Below are positions 22,634 to 33,553 of a stretch of DNA of 64,000 bases, in pieces. The DNA is from Panorpa germanica (Eukaryota; Arthropoda; Insecta; Mecoptera; Panorpidae). Below the pieces are notes generated by a model. The model was not told the origin of the DNA, made no database searches, and saw only the letters and a list, made by a program, of their open reading frames with translations. The stretch covers positions 5,208,001 to 5,272,000 of the forward strand of contig OY783203.1 of NCBI GenBank assembly GCA_963678705.1. The letters run 5' to 3'. Position numbers and translations under genes: made by a program. The first letter of the stretch is position 1. The number at the start of each line of letters is the position of its first letter.

Positions 22634-23289
22634 TTCATCCTTAGTTTATATCTTATTATTAGATTACTTCACCAGATATCACCTACTTGACCTGACACGT
22701 AAATGTAGTAGGCACAGGTAAGAAGATACACTATTCAACTACATAATATTCATTATATCTAAAACATATTTTATGTTTCACTCGAACTCATTATGTAGAA
22801 ATGAGTGTAAGTGAAACAAAAAATAATATATGAAAATATTACTCTAGTAGAACTGATTTTTTATATACTACTTTAGTATTGGTAGTGCGCAACTACCTCA
22901 ATTTGTTTTTTGTATTATGTACAATTATTCATTATGTACAAAAAGTGGTCGAGCATTTGATACGTGCTTCCTGATTATTATGAGCACATCATGGTACTAG
23001 CCATCCCGCTTATCCGGTTCTTATAATATGATGCTGGCATATCAAATGGAAACAAATAGAATTTTAAAGAATTTAGAGTTTACCAAATATAAATAAATCT
23101 GTTTAATCAGTTATCATTTGTATATAACATGTAAAGGCTATCGATTTGAATGGTAATATTTCTTAATTATCGGGATGATTTATTACAATGTATTTTATAT
23201 TTAAAATCTAATTTATTTGATAACACTTGTGGTACATTCCAATATTCGCTGTCACATGTCAAACGTTACTTAAATTTATTGCAATATTT
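22634..23289. other. No gene recognised
   Basis: AT-rich DNA, nothing recognisable. Confidence 0.55.
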
Positions 23290-23985
23290 TCTTTAAATAT
23301 TTTGATCGTGCAACATTGTAAATTTATTTAAATATTACTTTAATTTTTAATTATATAAATATGGCAACAACGCATCATGTATTGTACACCTGCACCGAGA
23401 TCAATGACCGGTAAGTCATCACAAGTTCTATTAAGTATTTGGCAATGTGTCTTTTTACAGGAAAATGAAAATAATGTGTTAGAGCAGTGCATAGTTTTAT
23501 TTAAAAAATTTATATGTAAAAGAATGGGACAGCAATATAATTTTAAAAATATTTATGAAGTAAATAATTGAATTTATTGTAAGCGTTATGTCGATGCATG
23601 TGTTACAGATAAAGACGACCTTGAGACATTCCGTTCGACTGCCTAATAATTAGCTTTAGAAGAAAAGAGATGAATATATTTTACAGATCAATCTAACACA
23701 ATACCAGCAACTAAAAATATATTTGAATTTAAATTTCGTTTACAAGTTGAAACTTGAAATATTTGTTGTAACATGCTAGGTGTGTGGTGTGAGGTGGTTT
23801 CTGATAGTGGGATACGGGAGGTGTAAGGGGCATGGAAGACAAATTAGTTTTTATTATTTTAAGTTTTCTTCTATAGACATATAGCCGCCAAATTCAAAAT
23901 CGGAAAACGAGATCTGATCAGATCGTGTAAACTGAAATCTGTGTGAAATTTTAAGTGTAATATATTAAAAGTAAACTAGAATGTG
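23290..23985 (+). repeat. Direct duplication 'D', copy 2
   Basis: Second copy of 20690-21415, offset about 2.6 kb. It keeps GGCAACAACGCATCATGTA, GATCAATGACCGGTAAGTCA, CTAGGTGTGTGGTGTGAGG and GATCTGATCAGATCGTGTA. A 64-codon frame at 23377-23571 is not open in copy 1, so it does not look like a conserved gene. Confidence 0.8.
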
Positions 23986-24105
23986 AATTTGTTTAAAGAT
24001 CTTAATAGAAGTCTTCCTCTAAGAATGTTCATTATATACTTTGTAGCTTATTTATTTAACTTAAGAATATTGTAGAACCATTTCTACATTATCTTCAACG
24101 TTTAT

Positions 24106-24306
24106 CGGTGACACAATAGCCGAAAGCATAAATGCTGGACGCCAGATTGATGTGTCTTCGGGTTCGATTCCCGGACTTTCGTAATATATTCTGGATGTGA
24201 TTATTATGAAGATTATTTCCTTATATAATTAAAAACTTATTAGGTCGTTGTCTGTGAACGTAGCATCGAATATAGGCCGACATTAATTAAATTAAACAAT
24301 AAAAAT
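24106..24306 (+). mobile_element. tRNA-derived SINE with shortened body
   Basis: The head CGGTGACACAATAGCCGAAA with B box GGTTCGATTCCCGG is followed by ATATTCTGGATGTGATTATT, AAAACTTATTAGGTCGTTG, and the tail GCATCGAATATAGGCCGACA with TTAATTAAATTAAAC. The middle body with the TATATGAGGCC block is deleted. Confidence 0.8.
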
Positions 24307-24639
24307 TAACATGTCGAATCAAGCCAACAAGCCTTAGAAAATGTATGAGACATCAGACTTTTAACTTTACATACAAAGAATTAGAGTTGTAAAATTTTTG
24401 TCACGTGAATAATTTCGACGTTTAATTCAGAAACGAACCATTATTTTGCATACAACTGTGACATCTATGTAAGGCAATATATATCAAATAAACGTCATAA
24501 ATTAAAAGACAGCAACAGGTTGGATAGCAGCAGTTCAAGAACTACATCTAAAGCGTGTAAAATAATTTAATACAAAAGAATTATTTAAAATTCATCTTCA
24601 TATTATAAGTACAGTGTTTTATATATGAGTTGCATGCAA

Positions 24640-24895
24640 CGTAAACAGAAATGGCCTTGAATTTATTTTAGTGAAATAATCACAGTGGTTTTTGTGTTTC
24701 TTCTTGACAGCAGCTTGATGTGAATTGACGTGAGTTTTTATATTATATACACATAAGTAGAAAATGTTAATGCATGTATGCATGCAGTAGTGCTTATAGT
24801 TTCAACCATTATCAATAGAAATAATTTTATATTCACATATTACTCTATAATGTTTATGCAAACAATGCATTTAAAAACTAACCTCAAAAGTTGCA
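24640..24895 (+). repeat. Direct duplication 'E', copy 1
   Basis: About 255 bp related to 27115-27375. Shared blocks include CTTCTTGACAGCAGCTTG (TCGTTTTGACAGCAGTTGG in copy 2), CATGCAGTAGTGCTTATAGT and AAAACTAACCTCAAAA. It is more diverged than pair D. Confidence 0.65.
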
Positions 24896-25034
24896 CAAAA
24901 AGATAGCTGTTCGTAGGTGCTATCGCTGTCAGATTTATTCAACAATATTTCACAAGGCTGTTACATTAATAAATAGGATTTAGAATCATTCAAATAGAGA
25001 TAACTCTATTTAGTTATTTTTGTTTCTTATTTAG
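24896..25034. other. Nothing recognised
   Basis: Short AT-rich spacer ending in a pyrimidine-rich TTTTTGTTTCTTATTTAG that could serve as a splice acceptor. Confidence 0.5.
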
Positions 25035-25201
25035 TCTTGTGTTGTTGTACGATAATAACTTTTTATCAGTGTTTTGGAGAAGAAAGTTCTAAGAGGTCAT
25101 ATAAACTTCCAGAAGGAAAAGACAAAAAAGGTTCAATTGTTTTCGGAAATTGTTTTAGTTATGGTTATACCCTTATAAGGATTGGATCAAGTGATAACAT
25201 T
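25035..25201 (+). CDS. Candidate exon, unrecognised product
   Basis: A 167-bp stretch follows a strong acceptor-like tract (TTTTTGTTTCTTATTTAG) and ends before GTAAAT, a weak donor. It gives 55 open codons, starting with two leftover bases. The peptide has mixed, protein-like composition (KLPEGKDKKGSIVFGNCF near the middle, then SYGYTLIRIGSS). No family is recognised. The frame runs on about 14 codons past the donor. It could be a real exon, a decayed element or chance. Confidence 0.22.
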
Positions 25202-26162
25202 GTAAATAGAAAAAGGATAATAGCACAAAATAAAATAATGGAATGAATATTTTAAATTGATTTTGCAGGAAAATTTACTACATGGTTATTTACAATATAA
25301 GGAAGTTTTTATAATAAGAATCCAAATGACAAATGATCTTTCTGATTATAATTGACATTTAAGCTTCTTGTCCAGGCTACTTGACCAACAAATGTGACTG
25401 ACATGCCAAATGGAAAAGAATATGACTTCTTCAAGTTTTAACAGTGGTAAATATTTAATGTGATACAATTTTTGTCATATAATTTATTTTATGTTACGAC
25501 AGTTTAAATATAAGTTACTGTACATATGTTTTATATTGTTTACATGTTACAGAAGTACTGTTTCAAGTAAAGATTAATACTAGCTGTTTTTGAGCACAAC
25601 TCGCACTACATTTTTTTACAACACCAGCTGTTATTTCTCACACTCTATAGTACCAGGTGCATACAAGATATCAAATTTTACTGATAATTATACTGAATAT
25701 ATATCGATACTGAATTTTACCTGATACGTACATTTATTACCCATACTTTTTGCCAAGTATTTTTGTTATAGGTAACAAGTAAATGCCATAACCTAACTTT
25801 TATTTTTTTTAAACGAATGTGTCAAAAAATTAAAATTATAAATATTATAACATAAATTTGATATTAATATTGCATCAGTGAAGTAGCTGCTTAACTAACA
25901 ATACAATACATACATATATACTTGTTGAATCAAAATTCGAATTGCGAATATTTTTGTTGATCCATGTTATCCACGGAAATGCTTAACACGGGACAATTGA
26001 AGGTCCATAAAATGAACGATTTTATGATACAGCCATTGACTACAATCAAATTGCCGTGTTTAGAGTTTTTGCTAACAATAACTATCCAATTATTTCTACA
26101 AATTACTTGTTTTGGTGAATTTTATAGCCCACTCAATGCAATTTAAAACAAGTACCACTCTC
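25202..26162. other. No gene recognised
   Basis: AT-rich DNA. A 60-codon frame at 25964-26146 has no recognisable motif. Confidence 0.55.

Positions 26163-26237
<75 letters not shown>
26163..26237. repeat. (AT)n microsatellite, about 75 bp, one interruption
   Basis: TA array broken once by a C at 26180. The array at 38753-38830 is broken by a C at the same distance from its start. Confidence 0.95.
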
Positions 26238-26238
<1 letters not shown>

Positions 26239-26384
26239 CTGCGTATGACGTTACAAATGAAATGAGTAATCGAGATTATTTTCTTTCACAACAATCTTAA
26301 GATAAAACTTAACATAATGTACTATCCCGTATGCATCTCTTTTACACTATGTTGTTCAAAAGTGATAGCAATTCATCAGATGCG

Positions 26385-26525
26385 ACAACACACGCAGACT
26401 TATTTTCTATAACGTTTCAAAAATGACTATTTTAATTCTTAATATGTCCTATAATATTGCAACCAATTAAACAATTATTAGACAGTTAAGAGAATAGAAA
26501 TTAGGTCTCAAAAGATTGTTCAAAG
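26385..26525 (+). repeat. Possible diverged copy of dispersed repeat 'C'
   Basis: TGACTATTTTAATTCTTAAT and TGTCCTATAATATTGC parallel TTACTGTTTTAATTATCAAT and CTCCTAAAATATAGC at 32600. Weak but ordered similarity. Confidence 0.35.
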
Positions 26526-27114
26526 TATTTATTTAGCTTACCTTATATTATATTCATACGCGCCACTTTTTTGAATAATGTATTTAACATCATATTTATT
26601 TAATATTTTTTAGTGATTCAGAATTATAACAATAGAGGCGCCTCGGTTCATTTAAAAAACATATCTGACATAAACTAAAAATACGTTTGTCAGGCGTTGT
26701 GTCTGTGCTGTGATTTGTGTGCAATATTAATTATTCTAATTAGTTTAAATGTAAATATACATAGTTATATGTTTCATCAGTGTTTACCATTAATTTTGGA
26801 AGTAAAACTGTAACCAGTCTAACCTAAATTTTACAAGTTATTTGTTACCTTCTTACTACGTCCTACCAGTTTAAACTAAAGTGTCAAACGTTGTAGAATA
26901 TAATAAAACTATTATGTTTGTGGTTATTTAAATAGTAAAGATACAAGTTATAATATTTACTAAATATAATGTGTCCAAACAATAACTTAAATAATATTAT
27001 GTCATAGTTTATATCTCTTTTACATATACAATACTTCAACAGGTTGGAGTACAAACAATCGTGTAGTGTCAAAATGTTCTTAATATCCTTTTCTATGTAC
27101 AGTGTTTTGTATCT
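26526..27114. other. No gene recognised
   Basis: AT-rich DNA. The 83-codon minus-strand frame at 26884-27135 is dominated by Ile, Tyr, Leu, Asn and Lys and looks like chance. Confidence 0.55.
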
Positions 27115-27375
27115 GAACCATTGCAATATAATCAAAAGTGACCTTGCATTTAGTTTACTGAAATAATCTTAGCATCAGTAGTAGTTTTTGTGTTCGTTTT
27201 GACAGCAGTTGGAGATACCTACCTGTATGGGTGAGTGAGCATACATATTATGTACAAACTAGTATGTGATAATATTTCATGCAGTAATGTTTATAGATTT
27301 AATCCCCATTAATAGAAAATAATTTAACATTATATGTATAACAGTGCATTGTAAAACTAACCTCAAAATGTTACA
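27115..27375 (+). repeat. Direct duplication 'E', copy 2
   Basis: Second copy of 24640-24895, offset about 2.5 kb, same orientation, with ordered shared blocks ending AAAACTAACCTCAAAATGTT. Confidence 0.65.
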
Positions 27376-28269
27376 TGAATGTGTTTATAAAACAACATGA
27401 AACGTCTCATACGAGAATCTCAAAAGACAAGCAAAAATAGTAACCAGTTTTGCTGTTGTATTTATTAAAATATATTAACAATACTATATACTCATGGTAT
27501 TCTAATAATGTCGGAATTGTAATTTATGAAAACATTGAATACTTATTAAGGTTGCTAAGAAATAAAAAGGGATTCAAATTAGAAATTAAATGTGATCCAA
27601 ATGTATTTGTTTAATGGTTTTGCTGTATCTATTTATTCCTTCGTGGCCAACAATATGTTAGTGGCTAAGTACGAATATACATATGTATTCCAACACAACT
27701 GGTCTGAAATTTAAACTCATGTCAAAACATCGCAATGTCCTATGTGTTAAGAAAGCGTTTATGACATAACGATCTCGGCTACAGAACTTTAGTTTTGTTA
27801 TATTATTGTTTATTTAAAAATCTTTTGTACTCAGGATTTAACAAATTTAATTTTAATTTAACATATCTGACTATATTATAGCATATCTTTTTGTTTGTTA
27901 ACGGATTGTTTTTCCTACACGTATAAGATTTATTTCTATTTCTGAATTAAAATTTTTGAAACTCAAACCTAACTTCATGCACTTTATTCAATTTATTTTA
28001 ATGTCAAAATAGCTTTTAGAAATAATGTGAATAAATATAAACAACATATTATAAAAACCATTGAAGTTGAAATAGTTAAGATAGTGACGTCACTTGACTG
28101 TGTTTCTCTAATTCAAATCTTAGATTTTTGAGTTGAAGTTGTAAACATATCTGTATATAAGTTAATATTTCTGGCGGTACAGTAACTGATAGTTGCATGT
28201 TCGTACTAGCGCTGTATTTTTTAATTCGGTTGTTATCAAGTTTTATCAATAACATCACAATATAAACAA
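27376..28269. other. No gene recognised
   Basis: AT-rich DNA, nothing recognisable. Confidence 0.55.
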
Positions 28270-28330
28270 TAAGAAGTCATCAGTAATAGGGCTAGTATCG
28301 CAAATAGGTCGACCATAAATAAAATTTAAA
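28270..28330 (+). mobile_element. tRNA-derived SINE, extreme 3' fragment
   Basis: AAGAAGTCATCAGTAATAGG, GCTAGTATCGCAAATAGGTC and ACCATAAATAAA match the final 60 bp of the family. Confidence 0.65.
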
Positions 28331-30089
28331 CAAATTAGTAAGGTTTTACTGCACGGGTATTAAAAATATGAAAGTATATGAATCGCCTGTGGAAAATATG
28401 TAGATTTTACTGTGTTTTTAATTTTTCGCTTAAGTACGAGTATATAACTTTTACTGTATACATTACATAGGATATTATATTCTGATATAAAATTCATGCA
28501 TATAATGTACAAATTTTATGTTGATTTATTTTATTTTTACAATTTTTAGTTTAAAACTGTAGAAAAGTTTATAAAATGAAAACAAAACGTAGCAGTGTCT
28601 GTCACCTATTACATGCACAAAATATATAAAAACTATCCTAGATGTTAAATAAAAAATATATGATCCTAAGGTAATTTATTTAAACTGTTCTTAAAACATA
28701 AAACCTAGGGCTCTTCCTAGACTCCAGACTTAAGTTCCGACATAAGAAGCTCTCAAATTTGTTATACAGTAAACACCCCATATTCAAGATAAGATCGAGT
28801 ACCCCAAGTAGACAATTGTCTGACAATGCAAGTTTCAAGCTTGTTGACTTCCCAGTAAACATTTTGGAGAAAATTCTATTTCATTTTTCATGAGTTTTTT
28901 GTCATGAACGCGTTTGTTTTCTATTCAGTCGTTCATAAGGAATGTCTCTTTTATAAGCTACAGACGGCGCAACGACGGCTCACTGTTGAATAAAAGCGAC
29001 TCCTGTGACAGGTAGAGAATCAATTTGAACTAAAATTAATTTTCTGTGTGTTGCTCCAACTTGTAAAAAGATAGAATTAAAATGTACGAGTGATTAAAAA
29101 TTCACCTTGCCATTCTATTTCACCAAATGTTTACTGGGTTACTACAATCTAATTTCAAGGTTAATTTTTTATCTCTGACATGGAAATTGTAACACAGTAT
29201 GCAACTATCTAATTCTTGCTAAGTTTTTTTTTTGTATCATTATTGACTACTTTCCTGCGAATGTCAACGTTTTGCAAAATCTTAGATTTGATTCCATCTA
29301 GTATAATTTTAAAAATGTAAATCACAAATTAAATGAAAATGAATAATAAAAGACTTAACTCGAAATAATTTCGTAGGTATTAAATTTGTGAATATAAATC
29401 ACGAATACGTAGAGTTTATTGTAATAAGTGGTAAGCCCAGAACGCAATGTAAAACTTTATTGCAATTGTAGTGCAACTTCTTCAGCTAGCAAAGGGTTTC
29501 GACGCTCTGTTTATTTGTTGTTTATATGCATGTTTTTTTTTTTATTATTTTTGCTTCACACTTGTTAACAAAAATAACGGGATCTTTTGAACATAACGTA
29601 AATAAATACTAAAAGAAAATAAAACCATTAAATTTTATTATATTTCTGTACCATATTTATTGTCGTCATTTTTAAATTACTATTTACTGCTTAACCCTTT
29701 CAATCTCATAACTGTACTTATTCTGTTTATATTTATTACGGAAATACAAAATACTCATACATACATATGACGTCATTTTTTTTAAGGTTATGTAACATTT
29801 TGTTACATTTTTTTTTTTAAAAAGGTTTTGCTATTATAACTTAAAAATGAACAAATTAAGTACAAGCTTGTAACTTTTAAAATACTTTTGTGTTATTAAT
29901 TATAGTTTCGGGTATCTTGAACTTTTTAAATAAGGAAGAGATTTTTGGTTGGTTTCGTCAGGGGTGTATAACATTTAAATACCACTCTAATTATTAATTA
30001 TTGGTTTTATTTTGATAAAAAAATTGAAGGTTTCGTGTCATGTTAAGAAATCGCACTCCTGTTATATTCACATCCAGTTGCAATACGAT
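28331..30089. other. No gene recognised
   Basis: AT-rich DNA. 28680-28870 holds a 60-codon minus-strand frame without a known motif. Poly-T runs occur at 29225 and 29531. Confidence 0.55.
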
Positions 30090-30308
30090 TTACTTGACAT
30101 TTGATCCCAGAAATATCGAAAATGTCAGTGTCTGTACAAAGTCGGTCATACTTGGACGGTACTTAGTTTCCAATGAGTGTACACACGCTACGTTTGCATT
30201 ATTTAAATCAACATATTTATATTTTTCCAATATTTTTAATAAATTTAAATACCAGTTTATACCTAAATTTTGTGTACAAGCTTCAATTCTGATTATTGGC
30301 GCCTCCAT
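30090..30308 (-). CDS. 72-codon ORF with a good start context, unrecognised
   Basis: TTCAAGATGGAGGCGCCA is a start context typical of animal genes, and the frame stays open for 72 codons to a stop. The product has mixed composition (MEAPIIRIEACTQNLG at the start, KILEKYKYVDL in the middle). The opposite strand is also open for 117 codons over the same bases, so one or both frames must be chance. No domain recognised. Confidence 0.17.
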   Translation of the reverse strand: MEAPIIRIEACTQNLGINWYLNLLKILEKYKYVDLNNANVACVHSLETKYRPSMTDFVQTLTFSIFLGSNVK

Positions 30309-30810
30309 CTTGAAAAAATGGCTGCTTAAAAGGTTTTTTTTTTGTAATAATATCTTACCAATGGGTCCGCAGAAATGTCTGTTTTTCTATTAACTATAAT
30401 ACTTGTATCTCTAAATCATAATATACAGTGATTATTAAATTACTACTGAAACATTTTAAAAAATTTGTTTCCTAACCCTGTCTTACGCAATTATTCCAGG
30501 TACTAATACAGACCGTCATTAACTGGGATTCGGTATTCATCAGGGATATATATTTTTACTGTTATTTAAAGTTTCATGGTTAACCCTTTCTTGCATCAGT
30601 CCTTAAGACTTCGTTTTTTGTTTAATACATTAACTCCAATATATACAAATCTACTTAACCATTTACCCCTTCTAGTATTAATGGTCTCCAGAATTTACTC
30701 CCCCTACTTCTTTGACATTTCTTACTGTTTAAAGTCTAACTGTACTCTGTACATGTTCTGTTAGACTAACAGCAAATGTTATAAACAAATTAGAATTAGA
30801 TTTAGTTTCT
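30309..30810. other. No gene recognised
   Basis: AT-rich DNA with one short 62-codon frame without motifs. Confidence 0.5.
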
Positions 30811-31310
30811 TAAGCCTCATTCCCACTCACTGTTTTGATATTTAATTTACTGTTTTTATTTAATATTGTAATCTAGATTTCAGGTTCTCGTTTAAGCATT
30901 CCTTTTCACATTTGTGTTTTAATTTAAGTTTAGTTAATTTAGTTTGTGCGTATGCACAAACGTTAATAATATAAATTTTGACAGTTCGACCAAATTGTAT
31001 GTGAAATAATTAATATTGCTATTTTTAATAACAATTAGAAATAGAAATTGTTTTCTCTTCTATATTTTTCAAAAACTACATTAAACTTCTTTTAAAAGTA
31101 AATTCTACCGCATTTTGACAGATTGTCACATTTTGGAGGTTATATTATAATATATAGTTTTTCTTAATTTAATATTTTTAATTTAAAGCATTGAACCTAA
31201 AAAAAAACTAAGAAAACTACGCGTAAGAATGACTACGGGTATTGCCATATGCTAAACAATTTAAATTAAATACAAAATTAAATTAAAGCAGAGAGTGAGA
31301 ATGATACTTA
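30811..31310. mobile_element. 500-bp TIR MITE with TA target duplication
   Basis: The left end AGCCTCATTCCCACTCACTG matches the reverse complement of the right end, AGTATCATTCTCACTCTCTG, at 16 of 20 positions. Both ends are flanked by TA, as expected for Tc1/mariner-type insertion. The interior is AT-rich with no transposase. A second copy of the left 200 bp lies at 42385-42595. Confidence 0.65.
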
Positions 31311-31317
31311 GCCTACA

Positions 31318-31415
31318 ATCTTAAAAAAAGCTTCATAACATTTCTAAGGCATATTTTATAACCAGTGTATTGAAAAAGGATTCAGATCTTATATATTAAT
31401 TTTCATAACCAACGT
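31318..31415 (+). repeat. Dispersed repeat 'F', copy 1
   Basis: GGCATATTTTATAACCAGTG with ordered flanking blocks is repeated at 46741-46850 in the same orientation, and in inverse at about 20395-20445. It abuts the MITE on its left. Confidence 0.5.
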
Positions 31416-31429
31416 GTATTTTAATAGAA

Positions 31430-31804
31430 TTGTTTTATAAAATTATTCTGTTCCACTTCCACCTAATGTTAATATGTATTATATTTATTGTTTATGCAAG
31501 ACATTTCTCTTCTACTGACGTTGATAATTACATTTTCTACTTGTATTTTTATTACCCTTTCGTAAACAGTGCGAAATTCGTATTTGTATTCGTACTAGAA
31601 TATTCCTTTAAAGTTTTAAGCCTGTGCGCGCAAGGCGTAAAACTTGTAAACACACGGACCTACGTACAAAGTCAAGTTAGTTGCTTGTGCACGGTACGGT
31701 CCACTCTACTGAGTCAACCCAACCATTCAAGCACTAACAAACCAAGAACTTTATTTCAAACAGTTTTTAGTACTGTTATTGTTGATGTTGGATTTATCTG
31801 GTAG
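31430..31804 (+). CDS. 124-codon ORF, unrecognised
   Basis: One of the longer frames not caused by a TA array or a known repeat. The first 60 codons are Phe/Ile/Tyr/Val-rich, like a chance frame in AT-rich DNA or a membrane segment. The second half is more balanced (LVNTRTYVQSQVSCLCTV). It has no recognisable domain and no homolog I can name; the start is the first of several possible ones. Confidence 0.15.
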   Translation: MFYKIILFHFHLMLICIIFIVYARHFSSTDVDNYIFYLYFYYPFVNSAKFVFVFVLEYSFKVLSLCAQGVKLVNTRTYVQSQVSCLCTVRSTLLSQPNHSSTNKPRTLFQTVFSTVIVDVGFIW

Positions 31805-32156
31805 ATGGCTCTGCGTTAAATGTCATTTTCATTAGTTTACACTGTTTTGATTTAACAAATGTTATGTTTTGTAAATAAAACTTTAATTATTTATGAATTA
31901 TGAATCATATTCAGCAAACAAAAATAAACAATATTTAAAATAACAACGTCATATAGCTATATAAACAAGAAATATTTAATTGTTATTTACATTACTAAAA
32001 TAGTGTGAATTTAATACATTAAACCTCGTGAAATTTCTAAAAAATTTATTATTATTAAAGTTAGGAATATTACAGAAATAATGTAAATCGTATATATGTT
32101 ATTTTCATCAAAGTTATTTGATTTGTATTAAAATTTGAATTCATATGGTTCTTGAT
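31805..32156. other. Nothing recognised
   Basis: AT-rich spacer. Confidence 0.5.
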
Positions 32157-32282
32157 GGGCGACACAGTGGGCAAGAGCATTGATGCTTTATACTGATTGG
32201 TTCGATTCCGGTACCAGAGTTATATTTTTCTGAGTTTAGTTTTATGTATATGATTATAAACTTATTACGCAGCGGTGTAGAT
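32157..32282 (+). mobile_element. tRNA-derived SINE, 5' half
   Basis: GGGCGACACAGTGGGCAAGA head, B box GGTTCGATTCCGG, TTTTTCTGAGTTTAG junction, ending at AAACTTATTACGCAGCGGTG. The tail is absent and the dispersed module at 32286 begins directly. Confidence 0.78.
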
Positions 32283-32285
32283 AGA

Positions 32286-32330
32286 TTTTTTAATTGTTGA
32301 TTGAAATAGATGTTAATAAATATATATTGG
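32286..32330 (+). repeat. Dispersed module next to a SINE, copy 2 of 2
   Basis: TTTTTTAATTGTTGATTGAA then ATAGATGTTAATAAATATAT, nearly identical to 10674-10715. Confidence 0.6.
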
Positions 32331-32589
32331 CATTTTTACTTTATTAAATATCTAAATGTTGACGGAGATATAGTAATTAAAAATTTGATTTCTAGTTTTA
32401 GCACTACAGATGTCGGCCATATTTATGACGTAACATGTTGCACTATTAAGGATTAGGTCATAGATATAAGAGTTCTGTGTTAAGTATGCTATCTTTTTTT
32501 ACGTTTTGTTGTATAAACGAGATGGCAACTTAGCGGACGTGACGTTACATATTGGAATTTTCTATAACGTTGGATCACTTTAATAATTA
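32331..32589. other. Nothing firmly recognised
   Basis: AT-rich. 32340-32480 may hold another very decayed relative of repeat C, but the similarity is too loose to call. Confidence 0.4.
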
Positions 32590-32720
32590 TGGAGAAAATA
32601 TTACTGTTTTAATTATCAATATCTCCTAAAATATAGCGAGGTATTAAAAAATAATTGAAAATTTATCAATATATTGCTCAGTTTTATAGAAATGAAGACA
32701 TGGTTCACAAGGGTATTCCA
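32590..32720 (+). repeat. Unnamed dispersed repeat 'C', diverged copy
   Basis: Ordered matches to 33333-33472: TTTTAATTATCAATATCTCC, ATTTATCAATATATTGCTCA, TTTTATAGAAATGAAGACAT and GGTTCACAAGGG. Confidence 0.55.
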
Positions 32721-33332
32721 GGCTCTTAGCAACATTACCACTTATCGCCATCATTATAATGTATTGCGCAACAATTTCATCACACGTTTATATTGGTAAT
32801 AACTTCTTAACTGAAATCATATAGACAGCAGTGATATCCAACTTGGCTAAAATTCAATCAGATCCAATATAAACTTACGTGGTGCTTACGGACCTGTAAT
32901 TGGATACCTCTGATATATAGAGTAAAAGTATTGTATTCAATTGCATTAAGAATATCACGAGTATTAATTTCGTGGTGCATTATATTCACTTTATGAGTTG
33001 TTTTTAATTTTAAAACAAACAATATAGTAACAGTTTTTTTTATACATTTGGCCTTGATAATAATCAACAAAACCTGTTATCGGAATTAGTTTTGCAAGTA
33101 GCGATTGTTTTAAAATGACTTGTGCCAAACGCTATTATATTAATTGAAAATTAAAATGAAGCTTATACATATTCAAAAGTATGGGTAGTGTTGCAATATT
33201 TTGTTTTTAAATATAAATTCAAATACAGGGTGTTCGTTACGTTTTTAAATGTTAGCGGTATTTGACACTATGAATACTCTCAGTGCATCGTAGTGATTTC
33301 AATTTGGACCTGATTATGACATCATGCAAGGG
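32721..33332. other. No gene recognised
   Basis: AT-rich. ACAGGGTGTTCGTTAC at about 33226 is shared with 58374 (ACAGGGTGTTTGTTAC) and may be a transposon end motif. Confidence 0.5.
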
Positions 33333-33472
33333 CTAAAATGACGTTTTTAGTTGTTAATATCTCTTAACATACTCGTATAAGGAGTTATTAAAAAATTTAA
33401 CATTTGAGGTTCTAGCACTTTATCAATATATAGTACACTTTTATAGAAATTAAGACATAGGACACAAGCCCA
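33333..33472 (+). repeat. Unnamed dispersed repeat 'C', plus-strand copy
   Basis: GTTGTTAATATCTCTTAACA, ACATTTGAGGTTCTAGCACT, TTATCAATATATAGTACACT and GACATAGGACACAAGCCCAT match the inverted copy at 17074-17200 closely. A SINE fragment follows immediately. Confidence 0.7.
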
Positions 33473-33473
33473 T

Positions 33474-33553
33474 AACTATACCCAGAAAATATAGCCTTGC
33501 TTCGAGAGTCGAATTCGAAGCAACAGCTATCTGATGTCAACTTAATGCGTCAT
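33474..33553 (-). mobile_element. tRNA-derived SINE, head-only fragment, minus strand
   Basis: In reverse complement: GATGACGCATTAAGTTGACA, then a B-box-like TTCGAATTCGACTCTC, then GCTATATTTTCTGGGTAT, where similarity ends. Strongly decayed. Confidence 0.55.

Noticed and set aside
30040-30393. 117-codon plus-strand frame
   Set aside because: It is antisense to a frame with a better start context, has no recognisable motif and ends in Lys/Phe/Leu-rich chance sequence.
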